This document shows, piece by piece, positions 46,082 to 59,698 of a DNA stretch of 64,000 nucleotides. The DNA is from Glandiceps talaboti (taxonomy: Eukaryota; Hemichordata; Enteropneusta; Spengelidae). The DNA lies in NCBI RefSeq assembly GCF_964340395.1, contig NC_135564.1, positions 23,975,387 to 24,039,386 on the forward strand, written 5' to 3'. Position 1 is the first letter of the stretch. Each line of letters begins with the position of its first letter. The translations under genes were made by a program, and so were the position numbers. Below the pieces are notes generated by a model that did no database searches, was not told the DNA's origin, and was given only the letters and a program-made list of their open reading frames with translations.

Positions 46082-47115
46082 TATATAGTCTAGTATAGTA
46101 TAGTATAGTAGAGTATAGTATAGTAATGTATAGTATATGGTATATAGTATCATGTAGTATAGTAGAGTATAGTATATGGTATATAGTATAGTGTAGTATA
46201 GTATAGTATAGTATAGTATAGTATATGGTGTATAGCATAGCATAGTATAATATAATATAGTATAGTGTGGTATAATATAGTCGAGTAGAGTATATGGAAT
46301 ATAGTATAGTGTAGTGTAGTATAGTATAGTATTAAGACAAGTATAGTATAGTATATCATATAGTATAGTATATAGTAAATTATAGTGTATAGTATAGTAT
46401 ATGGTATATAGTATAGTATACTCTACTATATAGTATAGTATACTATATACCAGACTATACTATATACTGTACTATATAGTATACTATTATAATACTATAT
46501 TATACTATACTATATGGTATACTATACTATACTACATGTATATACTAAACTATACTATACTAAACTATACTATACTATACTGTACTATATACCAGACTAT
46601 AATGCTATATTGCTATAATGCTATGTACTTTACTATATATTATACTATATTATATACTATGTATTTTATTATGCTGTATACAGTATGTTATATTGGATGT
46701 CTAGTATACTATACTTTACTATTCTGCACTATACTATACTGTATTATTCTATACTATAATATACTACACTAGTGTACTGTACAATGTACTATACTATATT
46801 ATACTATACTATACTATGCTATGCTATATACCATAAACTATACTATTCTATACTATACTATATACTAGACTATGCTATATACTGTACTACCGGTATATAC
46901 TATACTATATTATATTATACTGTATACTATACTATACCATACTATACTATGCTATACTATTCTATACTACTAGTATACTATATACATATACTATATACCA
47001 TACTATATAGTATAGTATGCTATATACTGTACAATACTATACTATATTATTCGATACCTATACTGTAATATATAGTATATATTATATATAGTCTAGTATA
47101 GTACATTATGTAGTA
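46012..47115. repeat. TATAC satellite, inner right array, proximal part
   Basis: Reverse complement of the left inner array (about 6000-7088), with matching switch modules at 46025-46085 and 47020-47090. The match starts within bases of the last Polinton codons. Confidence 0.95.
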
Positions 47116-47164
47116 TAAACAAACAGACATTAACAATGTCTACAAATGGTGTAATACATGGAAA

Positions 47165-48253
47165 TTGAAGCTCAATGTGGGGAAGTGTAATGTAATTACA
47201 TTTAGTAACAAAAAGAAACTGATTACATACAGTTACAGTATTGCTGATGGTCCCCTTGTTCGTGTTCATAGTATCAAAGATCTTGGTATTCTACTTTCTT
47301 CACAGATGTCTTTTAGCACCCATATTGATAGTATTGTCAGGAAAGCTTTTAGAATGATGGGTTTTATCAAACGTACATGTGCCAATTTTTCCAACATTTC
47401 TACATTAAGATCTTTATATGTGACCCATGTTAGAAGCCATCTTGAGTACTGCAGTGTAATTTGGTCACCATGGCAAGTAACTCAAATTGATAAAATCGAA
47501 CGTGTACAGCAGAAATTTATTAAATTTTTATGTTTTAAATCAAATGTGCAATATACTTCAATAGATTACGATTCACTATGTGCTAGGTTTAAGCTTTTAA
47601 GTATTGTCAGGAAAGCTTTTAGAATGATGGGTTTTATCAAACGTACATGTGCCAATTTTTCCAACATTTCTACATTAAGATCTTTATATGTGACCCATGT
47701 TAGAAGCCATCTTGAGTACTGCAGTGTAATTTGGTCACCATGGCAAGTAACTCAAATTGATAAAATCGAACGTGTACAGCAGAAATTTATTAAATTTTTA
47801 TGTTTTAAATCAAATGTGCAATATACTTCAATAGATTACGATTCACTATGTGCTAGGTTTAAGCTTCCCCCACTGGTGAGGAGGCGAAAGTTTTTATTTG
47901 CTATTTTTGTTTACAAACTGGTCAATTCATGCTATAATTGTCCATCCATTTTGTACAAGGTTTGTTTTAATGTACAGAGCAGACAGTTACGTAATAACCA
48001 TATCTTTCGCATCAGTGCCTCCAGAGTAAATCTGAGAAAATATTCCCCAATTTTAAGATGTTTAACCACTTGTAATGACGTTTTTAAAGCAAATCCAAAC
48101 ATAGATTTATTTAGTCCTGTTTCCGCCTTTCGGCGTGTGTGCTTCAGGCTGCGTGTTTTTAATAATTTTTCCTGTTTTGTTGTTTTTATTTCTGTGTTTG
48201 CCTTTTATGTCATGTCACTTCTGTTATTGCTACCCCTTGTTTTTTCTTTTTAG
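47165..48253 (+). CDS. LINE RT C-terminal ORF with duplicated segment, 362 aa
   Basis: Non-LTR retrotransposon reverse transcriptase, thumb and C-terminal region only; catalytic motifs are lost by 5' truncation. Residues about 57-146 (IVRKAFRMMGF...CARFKL) are repeated identically as residues 147-236, because 270 bases are duplicated in frame. After the repeat comes the usual C-terminal end (RRKFLFAIFVYKLVNS). The first in-frame ATG is at 47165, but the homologous frame extends upstream to about 47118. Not functional alone. Confidence 0.8.
   Translation: MKLNVGKCNVITFSNKKKLITYSYSIADGPLVRVHSIKDLGILLSSQMSFSTHIDSIVRKAFRMMGFIKRTCANFSNISTLRSLYVTHVRSHLEYCSVIWSPWQVTQIDKIERVQQKFIKFLCFKSNVQYTSIDYDSLCARFKLLSIVRKAFRMMGFIKRTCANFSNISTLRSLYVTHVRSHLEYCSVIWSPWQVTQIDKIERVQQKFIKFLCFKSNVQYTSIDYDSLCARFKLPPLVRRRKFLFAIFVYKLVNSCYNCPSILYKVCFNVQSRQLRNNHIFRISASRVNLRKYSPILRCLTTCNDVFKANPNIDLFSPVSAFRRVCFRLRVFNNFSCFVVFISVFAFYVMSLLLLLPLVFSF
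47327..47866 (+). repeat. perfect 270-bp tandem duplication in the LINE
   Basis: The unit from about 47327-47596 recurs at 47597-47866 with no difference I can find, in frame (90 codons). AAGCTTTTA and AAGCTTCCC mark the ends. Confidence 0.9.
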
Positions 48254-48318
48254 TGCTTGTTTTTCCTTATTTGTTTTTAAAGGTGCCTGTAAATGGGCTT
48301 TATGCCCGTTGGTTTACC

Positions 48319-48350
<32 letters not shown>

Positions 48351-48352
48351 AT

Positions 48353-49208
48353 ATAGTATAGTATACTGGTAGTATAGAATAATACATAGTATAGTATAGT
48401 AGAGTATATGTTATATAGTGTAGTATAGTATAGTACATAGTCTACTATATTATAAAGTTTAATATAGTATATTATATAGTGTAGTAAATAGTATAGTGTA
48501 GTATATAATATAATATAGTATATTATATAGTATAGTATAGTATAGTATAATATAGTAGAGTATATAGTATAGTGTAGTGTAGTATAGTATAGGATACTAT
48601 ATATATCATATAGTATGGTATATAGTAAAGTATAGTATATGGTATATAGTATGGCATAGCATAGTATAGTATTGTATATTATAGTATATAATAGTATAGT
48701 ATAGTATAGTATGGTATAATATACTAGAGTATATTAGAGTATGTGGAATATAGTATAGTTTAGTGTATAGTATAGCATACTATACCAACCGTACAATACT
48801 ATATACTGTACAATACAATACTATAATCTTATTCTATACCTATACTATCATATATAGTATAGTAGAGTATAGTAGAGTATATGGTATATAGTATAGCATA
48901 GCAAAGTATAGTATAGTATAGTATTGTATAGTATGGTATGGTATAATATACTAGAGTATAGTAGAGTATATGGAATATAGTGTATAGTGTATATTATAGT
49001 GTAGTGTATAGTATAGCATACTATACCATACAGTACTATATAATATACTCTACTATATACTGTACAATAATATACTATAATATTATTCTATACCTACACT
49101 ATCGTATATAGTATAGAGTCTAGTATAGTCTTGAATAGTCTAGTATAGTATAGTATAGTATAGTAGATTATAGTATAGTAGAGTATGTGGTATATAGTAT
49201 AGTATATA
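48353..49208. repeat. TATAC satellite, inner right array, distal part
   Basis: Continues the right-arm array after the LINE, with modules at 48795-48860 and 49060-49120. Reverse-complement counterpart of about 4978-5990. Confidence 0.95.
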
Positions 49209-49440
49209 GTCCAGTATATTGATGGCGCAAATCGAGAGATCTGATTGGTCTGGGCATCGAACTAGTGCGTCTAAAATGAGCGGTAATGCACAGTTGGCAC
49301 GTGTCCAAATTTTGATGTTCTCTCACTGTTCGTCTATGAACGTTATAGTCTGCGCAGGGATGGGGGGCGCAAATGAAACCAGAAAATGTTGCGTCTTATC
49401 TTGTTTCCGACAGTTTCAATATACTGGTATAATATAATAG
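49209..49440 (-). repeat. unique block 3 of right arm
   Basis: Reverse complement of 4743-4977 with scattered substitutions and small indels. It places the right arm in register with the left. Confidence 0.88.
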
Positions 49441-49556
49441 CGATAAATCACCCCTGGGAATGGTATACCACTCGGTTTGACCAGTGAACTCAATATATTT
49501 CGTTCACTGGTCAAAACCTCTTGGTATACCATCCCCAGGGTGTGGTTTATTGCTTT
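49441..49556. mobile_element. hairpin MITE, right arm
   Basis: Same foldback as 4626-4742 (GGTATACCACTCGG ... complement), in inverted position. A few stem mismatches differ from the left copy. Confidence 0.7.
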
Positions 49557-52500
49557 ATAGTGTAATAGAGTATAGTAGAGTATATGGTATAGTGTCGTGT
49601 AGTATAGTATAGTATAGTATAGTATAGTATAGTATAGTATAGTATAGTATAGTATAGTATAGTATAGTATAGTATAGTATAGTATAGTATAGTATAGTAT
49701 AATATACTAGTATATGGAATATAGTATAGTGTAGGTTATAGTATAGCATACTATAGCATACCGTACTATATAATATACTATACTATATACTGTACAATAC
49801 TATACTATAATATTATTCTATACCTATACTATTGTATATAGTATATAGTCAAGTATAGTATATAGTATATTATATAGTATAGTATAGTATATGGTATATA
49901 GTATAGTATATGGTATATAGTATATCATAGCATAGTGTAGTATCATATAAAATTAGTATAGTATAGTATAGTATAGTGTAGTATAGAATAGTATAGGATA
50001 GTATATTCTAGTATAGTATAGTATGGTATAATATAGTAGTGTATCGTAGAGTATATTGAATATAGCATAGTGTAGTGTAGTATTGTATTGTATAGTATAT
50101 AGGCAAGTGTAGTATATAGTATAATATAGTATATTATATAGTAGAGTATATAGTATAGTACAGTGTATGGTATATAATATAGCATAGGATAGTATTGTAT
50201 AGTATATGGTATATTATACTATACTGTACTATATAGTAGACTATGATATATACTATATATTGTACTATATAGTATACAACACTATATTATACTATATTAT
50301 ATACTATACTATATTATATACTATAGTATACTATACTATATATTATACTATGCTATATACTATATATTAAACTATACCGTACTGAACTATATACTACACT
50401 ATGCTATATACTATGTATTTTGCTATGCTATATACTATATACTATAATATACTAAACTAGACTATGCTATACTATATACTATACTAGACTGTACTATGTA
50501 CTATACTAGACTATACTATACTAGACTATACTATATACTACACTACACTATACTATACTATATACTCTACTCTAATATACTATACTATACTATTCTATAC
50601 TATACTATATACTAGACTATGCTATATACTGTACTATATACTACACTATACTATACTATTCTATACTATACTATACTATATACTAGACTATGCTATATAC
50701 TGTACTATATACTACACTATACTATTCTATACTATACTATACTATATACTAGACTATGCTATATACTGTACTATATACTTGTCTTTACTATAAACTAGTA
50801 CTATATTCTATACTATACTATACACTATAATATACTATACTATCCAATACTATACTATACTATATTATACTGTACTATACTATGCTATACTATATAGTAT
50901 AGTATAGTATACAATACTATACTGTACTATACTATATACTAGACTATACTATATTCTGTACTGTATAATATACTATACTGTATTATATTATACTATGCTA
51001 TACTATATTATATTGTAGTATACTAGACTATACTATAATATATACTATATACTATACTATACTATGCTATACTATACTGCACTATATACTAGACTATGCT
51101 ATATACTGTATACTGTACTATATATTATACTATACTATATACTATATTATACTATGCACTATACTTTACTATTCTATATACTGTACTATACTATACTATA
51201 CTATATACTAGACTATGCTATATACTATATTCTGTACTATATACTATACTGTACTATGCTATACTTTACTATGCTGTACTATACTATACACTATACTATA
51301 CTATCTAATACTGTACTATACTATATTACACTATACTATATTATACTGTACTATACATGTAATATACTATACTATACTATACCATACTATACTATACTGC
51401 ACTATATACTAGACTATGCTATATACTATATACTGTCCTATATACTATTCTGTACTATATACTAGACTATACTACATTGTACACTATACTAGACTACGCT
51501 ATATACTATATACTGTACTATATACTAGACTATGCTATCTATTGTACTATATACTATGCTATACTATACTATACTATATACTACACTACACTATACTATA
51601 TACTCTATCCTAATATACTATACTATTCTATACTATACTATATACTAGACTATGCTATATACTGTACTTTAAACTACACTATACTATACTATACTATACC
51701 ATACTATACTCTACTATATACTAGACTATGCTATATACTGTATACTGTACTATATATTATACTATACTATATACTATAAACTATATTATACTATACACTA
51801 TACTATACAATGCTACATACTAGACTATGCTATATACTGTATTCTGTACTATATACTATACTGTACTTTGCTATACTATACTATGCTATATACTAGACTA
51901 CACTATATACTATACTATGCTATATACTATATACTATACATTGTACTATACTATACTATACTGTACTGTACTCTACTATATACTATACTGCACCTTAAAC
52001 TAGACTATGCTATCTACTGTATACTGTACTATATATTATACTATACTATATACTATATTATACTATGCACTATACTATACTATTCTATATACTGTACTAT
52101 ACTATACTATATACTATATTCTGTAATATATACTATACTATACTGTACTATGCTATACTTTACTATGCTATACTATACTATACAATATACTATACTATCT
52201 ATTACTATACTATACTATATTACACTATACTATATTATACTGTACTATACATGTACTATACTATACTATACTATACTATACTATACTGCACTATATACTA
52301 GACTATGCTATATACTAGACTATGCTATATTCTGTATTCTGTACTATATACTATACTATACTGTACTTTGCTATACTATACTATGCTATATACTAGACTA
52401 CACTATATACTATACTATGCTATATACTATATACTATACATTGTACTATACTATACTATACTGTACTGTACTCTACTATATACTATACTGCACCTTAAAC

Positions 52501-55500
52501 TAGACTATGCTATCTACTGTATACTGTACTATTTATTATACTATACTATCTATTGTACTATATACTATGCTATACTATACTATACTATACTATACTATAC
52601 TATACTATATACTACACTACACTACACTATACTATATACTCTACTCTAATATAATTTACTATTCTATCCTATACTATATACTAGACTATGCTATATACTG
52701 TACTATATACTACACTATACTATACTATACTATACTATACCATACTATACTCTACTATATACTAGACTATGCTATATACTGTATACTGTACTATATATTA
52801 TACTATACTATATACTATAAACTATATTATACTATACACTATACTATACAATGCTACATACTAGACTATGCTATATACTGTATTCTGTACTATATACTAT
52901 ACTATACTGTACTTTGCTATACTATACAATGCTATACTAGACTACACTATATACTATACTATGCTATATACTATATACTATACATTGTACTATACTATAC
53001 TATACTGTACTGTACTCTACTATATACTATACTGCACCTTAAACTAGACTATGCTATCTACTGTATACTGTACTATATATTATACTATACTATATACTAT
53101 ATTATACTATGCACTATACTATACTATTCTATATACTGTACTATACTATACTATATACTATATTCTGTACTATATACTATACTATACTGTACTATGCTAT
53201 ACTTTACTATGCTATACTATACTATACAATATACTATACTATCTATTACTATACTATACTATATTACACTATACTATATTATACTGTACTATACATGTAC
53301 TATACTATACTATACTATACTATACTGTACTATACACTATACTGTACTATATACTAGACTATACTACATTGTACACTATACTAGACTACGCTATATACTA
53401 TATACTAGACTATATACTAGACTATGCTATCTATTGTACTATATACTATGCTATACTATACTATACTATATACTACACTACACTATACTATATACTCTAT
53501 CCTAATATACTATACTATTCTATACTATACTATATACTAGACTATGCTATATACTGTACTTTAAACTACACTATACTATACTATACTATACTATACTATA
53601 CCATACTATTCTCTACTATATACTAGACTATGCTATATACTGTATACTGTACTATATATTATACTATACTATATACTATAAACTATATTATACTATACAC
53701 CATACTATACAATGCTATATACTAGACTATGCTACATACTATACTGTACTTTGCTATACTATACTATGCTATATACTAGACTACACTATATACTATACTA
53801 TGCTATATACTATATACTATACATTGTATTATACTATACTATACTGTACTGTACTCTACTGTACTATACTCTACTATACTATATTATACTGTACTATACT
53901 ATACTTTATCATATAGTATAGTATACAATACTATACTGTACTATACTATATAGTAGACTATACTATATTCTGTACTATATATTATACTATATTATACTAT
54001 ACTATACTATATACTATATAATACTATACTATACTGCACTATATACTAGACTATGCTACATACTGTATACTGTACTATATATTATACTATACTATATATT
54101 ATAAACTATATTATACTATACTCTATACTATACAATGCTATATAATAGACTATGCTATATACTATATTCTGTACTATATACTATAATATACTGTTCTTTG
54201 CTATACTATACTATGCTATACTATACTATATACTATACTATACTATATACTAGACTACACTATATACTATACTATGCTATATACTATATACTGCACATTG
54301 TACTATACTATACTATACTGTACTCCACTCTACTGTACTATACTATACTATACTATACTATATTATACTGTACTATACTATACTATATGGTAAAGTATAA
54401 AATACTATACTCTACTATATACTAGACTACTATATTCTGTACTATATATTATAATATACTATACTATATTATACTATACTATGCTATACTCTATTATGCT
54501 ATACTATACTAGACTATACTATAGTATATACTAAACTATACTATGCTATACTATACTGCACTATATACTAGACTATGCTGTATACTGTACTATATATTAT
54601 ACTATACTATACTATACTGTACTGTACTCTACTGTACTATACTATACTATACTATACTATATTATACTGTACTATACTATGCTATATGGTAAAGTATATA
54701 ATACTATACTCTACTATATACTAGACTATACTATATTCTGTACTATATATTATATTATACTATACTATATTATACTATACTATGCTATACTCTATTATGC
54801 TATACTATACTAGACTATACTATAATATATACTATACTATACTATGCTATACTATACTGCACTATATACTAGACTATGCTGTATACTGTACTATATATTA
54901 TACTATACTATACTATACTATACTATACTATACTATGCTATATACTATATTCTGTACTATATACTATACTATACTGTACTATGCTATACTTTACTATGCT
55001 ATACTATTCTAAACTGCACTATATACTAGAGTGTTATATACTGTATACTGTACTATATACTAGACTATACTACATTGTACACTATGCTAGACTACGCTAT
55101 ATACTATATACTGTACTATATACTAGACTATGCTATATACTGTATACTGTACTATATATTATACTATACTATATACTATAAACTATATTATACTATACAC
55201 TATACTATACAATGCTACATACTAGACTATGCTATATACTGTATTCTGTACTATATACTATACTATACTGTACTTTGCTATACTATACTATGCTATATAC
55301 TAGACTACACTATATACTATACTATGCTATATACTATATACTATACATTGTACTATACTATACTATACTGTACTGTACTCTACTATATACTATACTGCAC
55401 CTTAAACTAGACTATGCTATCTACTGTATACTGTATTATATATTATACTATACTATATACTATATTATACTATGCACTATTCTATATACTGTATTATACT

Positions 55501-57434
55501 ATACTATATACTATATTCTGTATTATATACTATACTATACTGTACTATGCTATACTTTACTATGCTATACTATACTATACAATATACTATGCTATCTATT
55601 ACTATACTATACTATATTACACTATACTATATTATACTGTACTATACATGTACTATACTATACTATACTATACTATACTATACTATACTATACTATACTA
55701 AACTGCACTATATACTAGACTGTTATATACTATATACTGTACTATATACTAGACTATACTACATTGTACACTATGCTAGACTACGCTATATACTATATAC
55801 TGTACTATATACTAGACTATACTATCTATTGTACTGTATACTATACTATATTATATTGTACTATCCTATACTATACTACATCATATAGTATAGTATATAA
55901 TACTATACTGTACTATACTATATACTAGACTATACTATATTCTGTACTATATATTATACTATATTATACTATACTATGCTATACTATATTATGTTATACT
56001 ATACTATATACTATATACTATAGTGTACTATACTATACTGCACTATATACTAGACTGTGCTATATACTGTTTACTGTACTATATATTATACTATACTATA
56101 TATTATAAACTATATTGTACTATACTCTATACTATACATTGCTATATAATAGACTATGCTATATGTACTATATTCTGTACTATATACTATACTATACTGT
56201 TCTTTGCTATACTATACTATGCTATACTATACTATATACTATACTATACTATATACTAGACTACACTATATACTATACTATGCTATATACTATATACTAT
56301 AAATTGTACTATACTATACTATACTGTACTCTACTCTACTGTACTATACTATACTATACTGTATTATACTGTACTATACTATACTATATAGTATAGTATA
56401 CAATACTATACTATATACTAGACTATACTATATTCTGTACTATATATTATAGTATACTATATTATACTATACTATGCTATACTATATTATTCTGTACTAT
56501 ACTATATTAGACTATACTATACTATACACTATACTATACTGCACTATATACTAGACTATGCTATATACTGTACTATATACTACACTATACGATACTATTC
56601 TATACTATACTATACTATACTATATACTAGACTGCTATATACTGTACTACATACTATACTATATACTGTACTCTTTACTTCTCTTTACTATATACTATAT
56701 ACTATACTATACTACATACTAGACTATACTATACTATACTATACTGTACTATATACTAGAGTATGCTATATACTGTATACTGTACTATATATTATACTAT
56801 ACTATGTACGATAAACTATATTATACTATACACTATACTATACAATATACACTGTACTATACTATACTATATACTATATTCTGTACTATATACTATACTA
56901 TTCTATATTATACTGTACTATGCTATACTATACTATATACTATACTATATTATACTATATACTATACTGTACAATATACAGTGTACTATACTATACTATA
57001 CTATACTATGCTATACTATGCTATGCTATACTATACTATATACTATACTATCCTATACTATACCATATTCTAGACTACACTATATACTATACTATGCTAT
57101 ATACTATATACTATATATTACTATACTATGCTCTATACTATGTACCATACTATACTATACTAAACTATATACTGTACTATATAGTATACTATACTATATC
57201 ATACTATACTATATACTTTATACTATACTATACTATACTATACTGTATACTATACTATGCTATACTATAGTATAGTATACTATACTCTATTCTACTATAC
57301 TATACTATATACAATATACTATACTATACTATATACTATACTATACTATACTATACTCTACTATATACTAGACTGTGCTATATACTATATATTGTACTAT
57401 ATACTATACCATACTATACTATGCTATATTATAC
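49557..57434. repeat. TATAC satellite, expanded middle right array with higher-order repeats
   Basis: To about 50215 the array resembles its left counterpart. From about 50220 on it is almost wholly (ACTAT)-oriented and contains diverged higher-order units. The marker CTGCACCTTAAACTAGACTA recurs near 51986, 52489, 53032 and 55395, and a longer segment near 52065 recurs near 53109 (1,044 bases apart). Frames of up to 332 codons here are artefacts. Confidence 0.95.
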
Positions 57435-57684
57435 TATTATCTAGTTCTATTTCCGCTAGATTTTTAAATTTGGAATGCTTCAATTGAGTGTTGACCTATT
57501 TGTCTTTTAAGTTTATGTTTTGCTTCTGTGCTATGATTGGTCTTTTTGGATATAATTGATTTAATATCTCATTGTGTGTTATTAAGTCCCAGTGTTTAGT
57601 TATTGCATCTCGTAGATGAGATCAGTTAATATAGAGACTGTATGTTGTGTTGAAGACCAATGGGATCTCATGTGTGGGTGTCCG
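57435..57684 (-). pseudogene. opposite-strand RT-element C-terminal fragment, right arm
   Basis: Reverse complement of about 3068-3274, including the PIIAQKRN-type region. It abuts the plus-strand RT relic, as in the left arm. Confidence 0.5.
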
Positions 57685-58481
57685 GTGAGATATGCCTCAC
57701 ACTTGCACAAAGTGTATCATCACATGGCACCAGAAGCTACTGTATGTAGTTAATGAAAATTGGATACTAGTCACTTTAGATGTGGTATGTACACACATAC
57801 TTTGCAGTCTGACGCAATGCAGTCAGTTGTCAAAGCACTTGACTCGCCAGTTACACAAACAATCGACTATAGCATTCCAAAACCACCACCTGTGTATCTC
57901 CTAAAACTATTATGTGATTCTCACGAAAAACACATTTAAATTTAAAAGAGAATTCTACACACAAACATGCATGTGCATTGGCTCTTGGGCATCACCCGAA
58001 ATAGCCGACATAGCATTCCATGAACTGGAAAGTCGCATTATTGAAATCTAAACGGATAAAATATCACTCTGGACACATTTCAGGGGTGGCGTTTTCATGA
58101 TATTTTGTGGCACCCAAGTTGAACTAAATAATCTGATACGGAAGCAACATATCACAATCCACAAATGTCAACACCAATAACACAAAGTATTGGATATCAA
58201 AACTCATTCCAATATTTACACAGGCAATAATGCCGCCCGGACTCAGTCTTCAAAGGGTCCATTTAGGGTCAAACGATCAGATACATACGAACATGTAGTA
58301 ACGAAGAAGAATTTCAAAAGAAAATTAAATTCTTCACCGGGAAACTGGCAAAAAGAGGCTATAATGAAACAGAAATAAATACTAGTAACTTGAGTCCACT
58401 ATCACAATACTGGCATCTCTATTTGATGAACAATACAAGTAAACTCTGGGCAAACAAATACGGAAATACAACACTCTATTC
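57685..58481 (+). pseudogene. Penelope-like reverse transcriptase relic, right arm
   Basis: Plus-strand frames in order: ENWILVTLDVVCTHI (57757-57801), then PPPVYLLKLL near 57885. FKFKREFYTQTCMCIGSWAS and PEIADIAFHELES follow (57938-58040), then SLWTHFRGGVFMIFCG (58070-58115). LDIKTHSNIYTG (58188) is followed by KRSDTYEHVVTKKNFKRKLN to a stop near 58378. The FRDDVF active site of this family reads FRGGVF, so both catalytic aspartates are gone. Stops and frame changes are frequent. Same relic as 2191-3066. Confidence 0.7.
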
Positions 58482-58752
58482 TATACTATACTATACTATA
58501 CTATACTACACTACACTATAATGTAGTATAGTATAGTATAGTATAGTATAGTATAGTATAGTATAGTATAGTATAGTATAGTATAGTATAGTATAGTATA
58601 GTATAGTATAGTATAGTATAGTATAGTATAGTATAGTATAGTATAGTATAGTATAGTATAGTATAGTATAGTATAGTATAGTATAGTATAGTATAGTATA
58701 GTATAGTATAGTATAGTATAGTATAGTATAGTATAGTATAGTATAGTATAGT
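58482..58752. repeat. TATAC satellite, outer right array
   Basis: A nearly perfect (GTATA)n run from about 58512 to 58752, with a short CACTA-type variant block before it. Confidence 0.97.
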
Positions 58753-59436
58753 AGACCGATTTTTGAATTAGAAGACCGACACTTGAATTAGAAGACCAAC
58801 ACTTGAATTAGAAGACCAACACTTGAATTAGAAGACCAACACTTGAACTAGAAGACCAATTTTTGAATTAGAAAAATATGATCGGGTCGACAAAAACTCA
58901 CTGACCTCCCCCCTTTGACCTCTGGCGCTAAGGGAGTCCTTGGGGGTTGTCGTCCTGACAGATCTGGAGGGTTTTTTGTTTCTATTAAGGCAACTTTTAG
59001 GTTATTCATAACCTTTGAGGTAATATTTCCCAGCTTTGAAAAGCTAACGTAAATGTAAGTTTTAAATGAGTTTCCCATGTCACATAAAAATGGGCCCGTA
59101 AAATTGGTACAGGGACATTATTAATATTGCATGTATAGTAAAGTCACCGGTATGTCAGAGAACTTTAGGTGGTCATACCTAGGGTATAACAGAAACTGGA
59201 ATCTGATGAGATGTGGTGATTTGTGGTGTCAATAACATGTAGTATCCGAAATAGAAAGTGTATTAATCCCTTCTGACAAGTTCATACTGACGATCGCGAG
59301 TAGAAGAATTAGATTAACTTCTTTTATAAACTATTTCACTTTTCCCTCAAAGTGCAATATAAGTGAAGCATTGATTGTGAAACAGCCAGGCATTTATATG
59401 ACATGCTCTGTAACTAGTGTGGTAGCTGGGTAGTAC

Positions 59437-59468
<32 letters not shown>

Positions 59469-59698
59469 TTATAGTTATGTTTGAACTAATAAGTAATATT
59501 AAAGAATTCATGTAAGAAACAGGGACAAGAACAACTATTTACATGTACCAAATTTCAGACAAGGCTATGCCATTATAGAAAAGGATTTTTTCTATCACAA
59601 GCCAAATAAAATGACCCCAGTCACAATATTCAAAACAGCATGACCGCCAATTTCAAAAACAGGATGACCCCACCAATCAACCGCCCCCCCCCCACCCC
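58753..59698 (-). repeat. outer block of right inverted-repeat arm
   Basis: Reverse complement of 326-1683 without the 585-1015 insertion. It includes the 22-bp tandem repeat (58753-58872) and ends at a poly-C run (59685-59698) matching the left poly-G. Confidence 0.9.

Larger units (their letters stand above)
47116..48352 (+). mobile_element. 5'-truncated LINE with TAAA tail
   Basis: The frame begins mid-protein at VYKWCNTWKLKLNVGKC, the end of an RT domain. It contains VHSIKDLGILLSSQMSFSTH and the typical LINE region LRSLYVTHVRSHLEYCSVIW...IERVQQKFIKFL. It ends with a 3' UTR hairpin-like GGGCTTTATGCCC (48294-48306) and (TAAA)n to 48350. The matching left-arm site lacks it, so it inserted after the arms existed. 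An internal 270-bp tandem duplication is described separately. Confidence 0.9.

Noticed and set aside
49555-57487. Many long open frames of Tyr, Ile, Leu and Thr (up to 332 codons) in the TATAC arrays
   Set aside because: A TATAC repeat reads Tyr-Thr-Ile-Leu-Tyr without stops in all three frames of one strand. Composition and repetition explain them fully.
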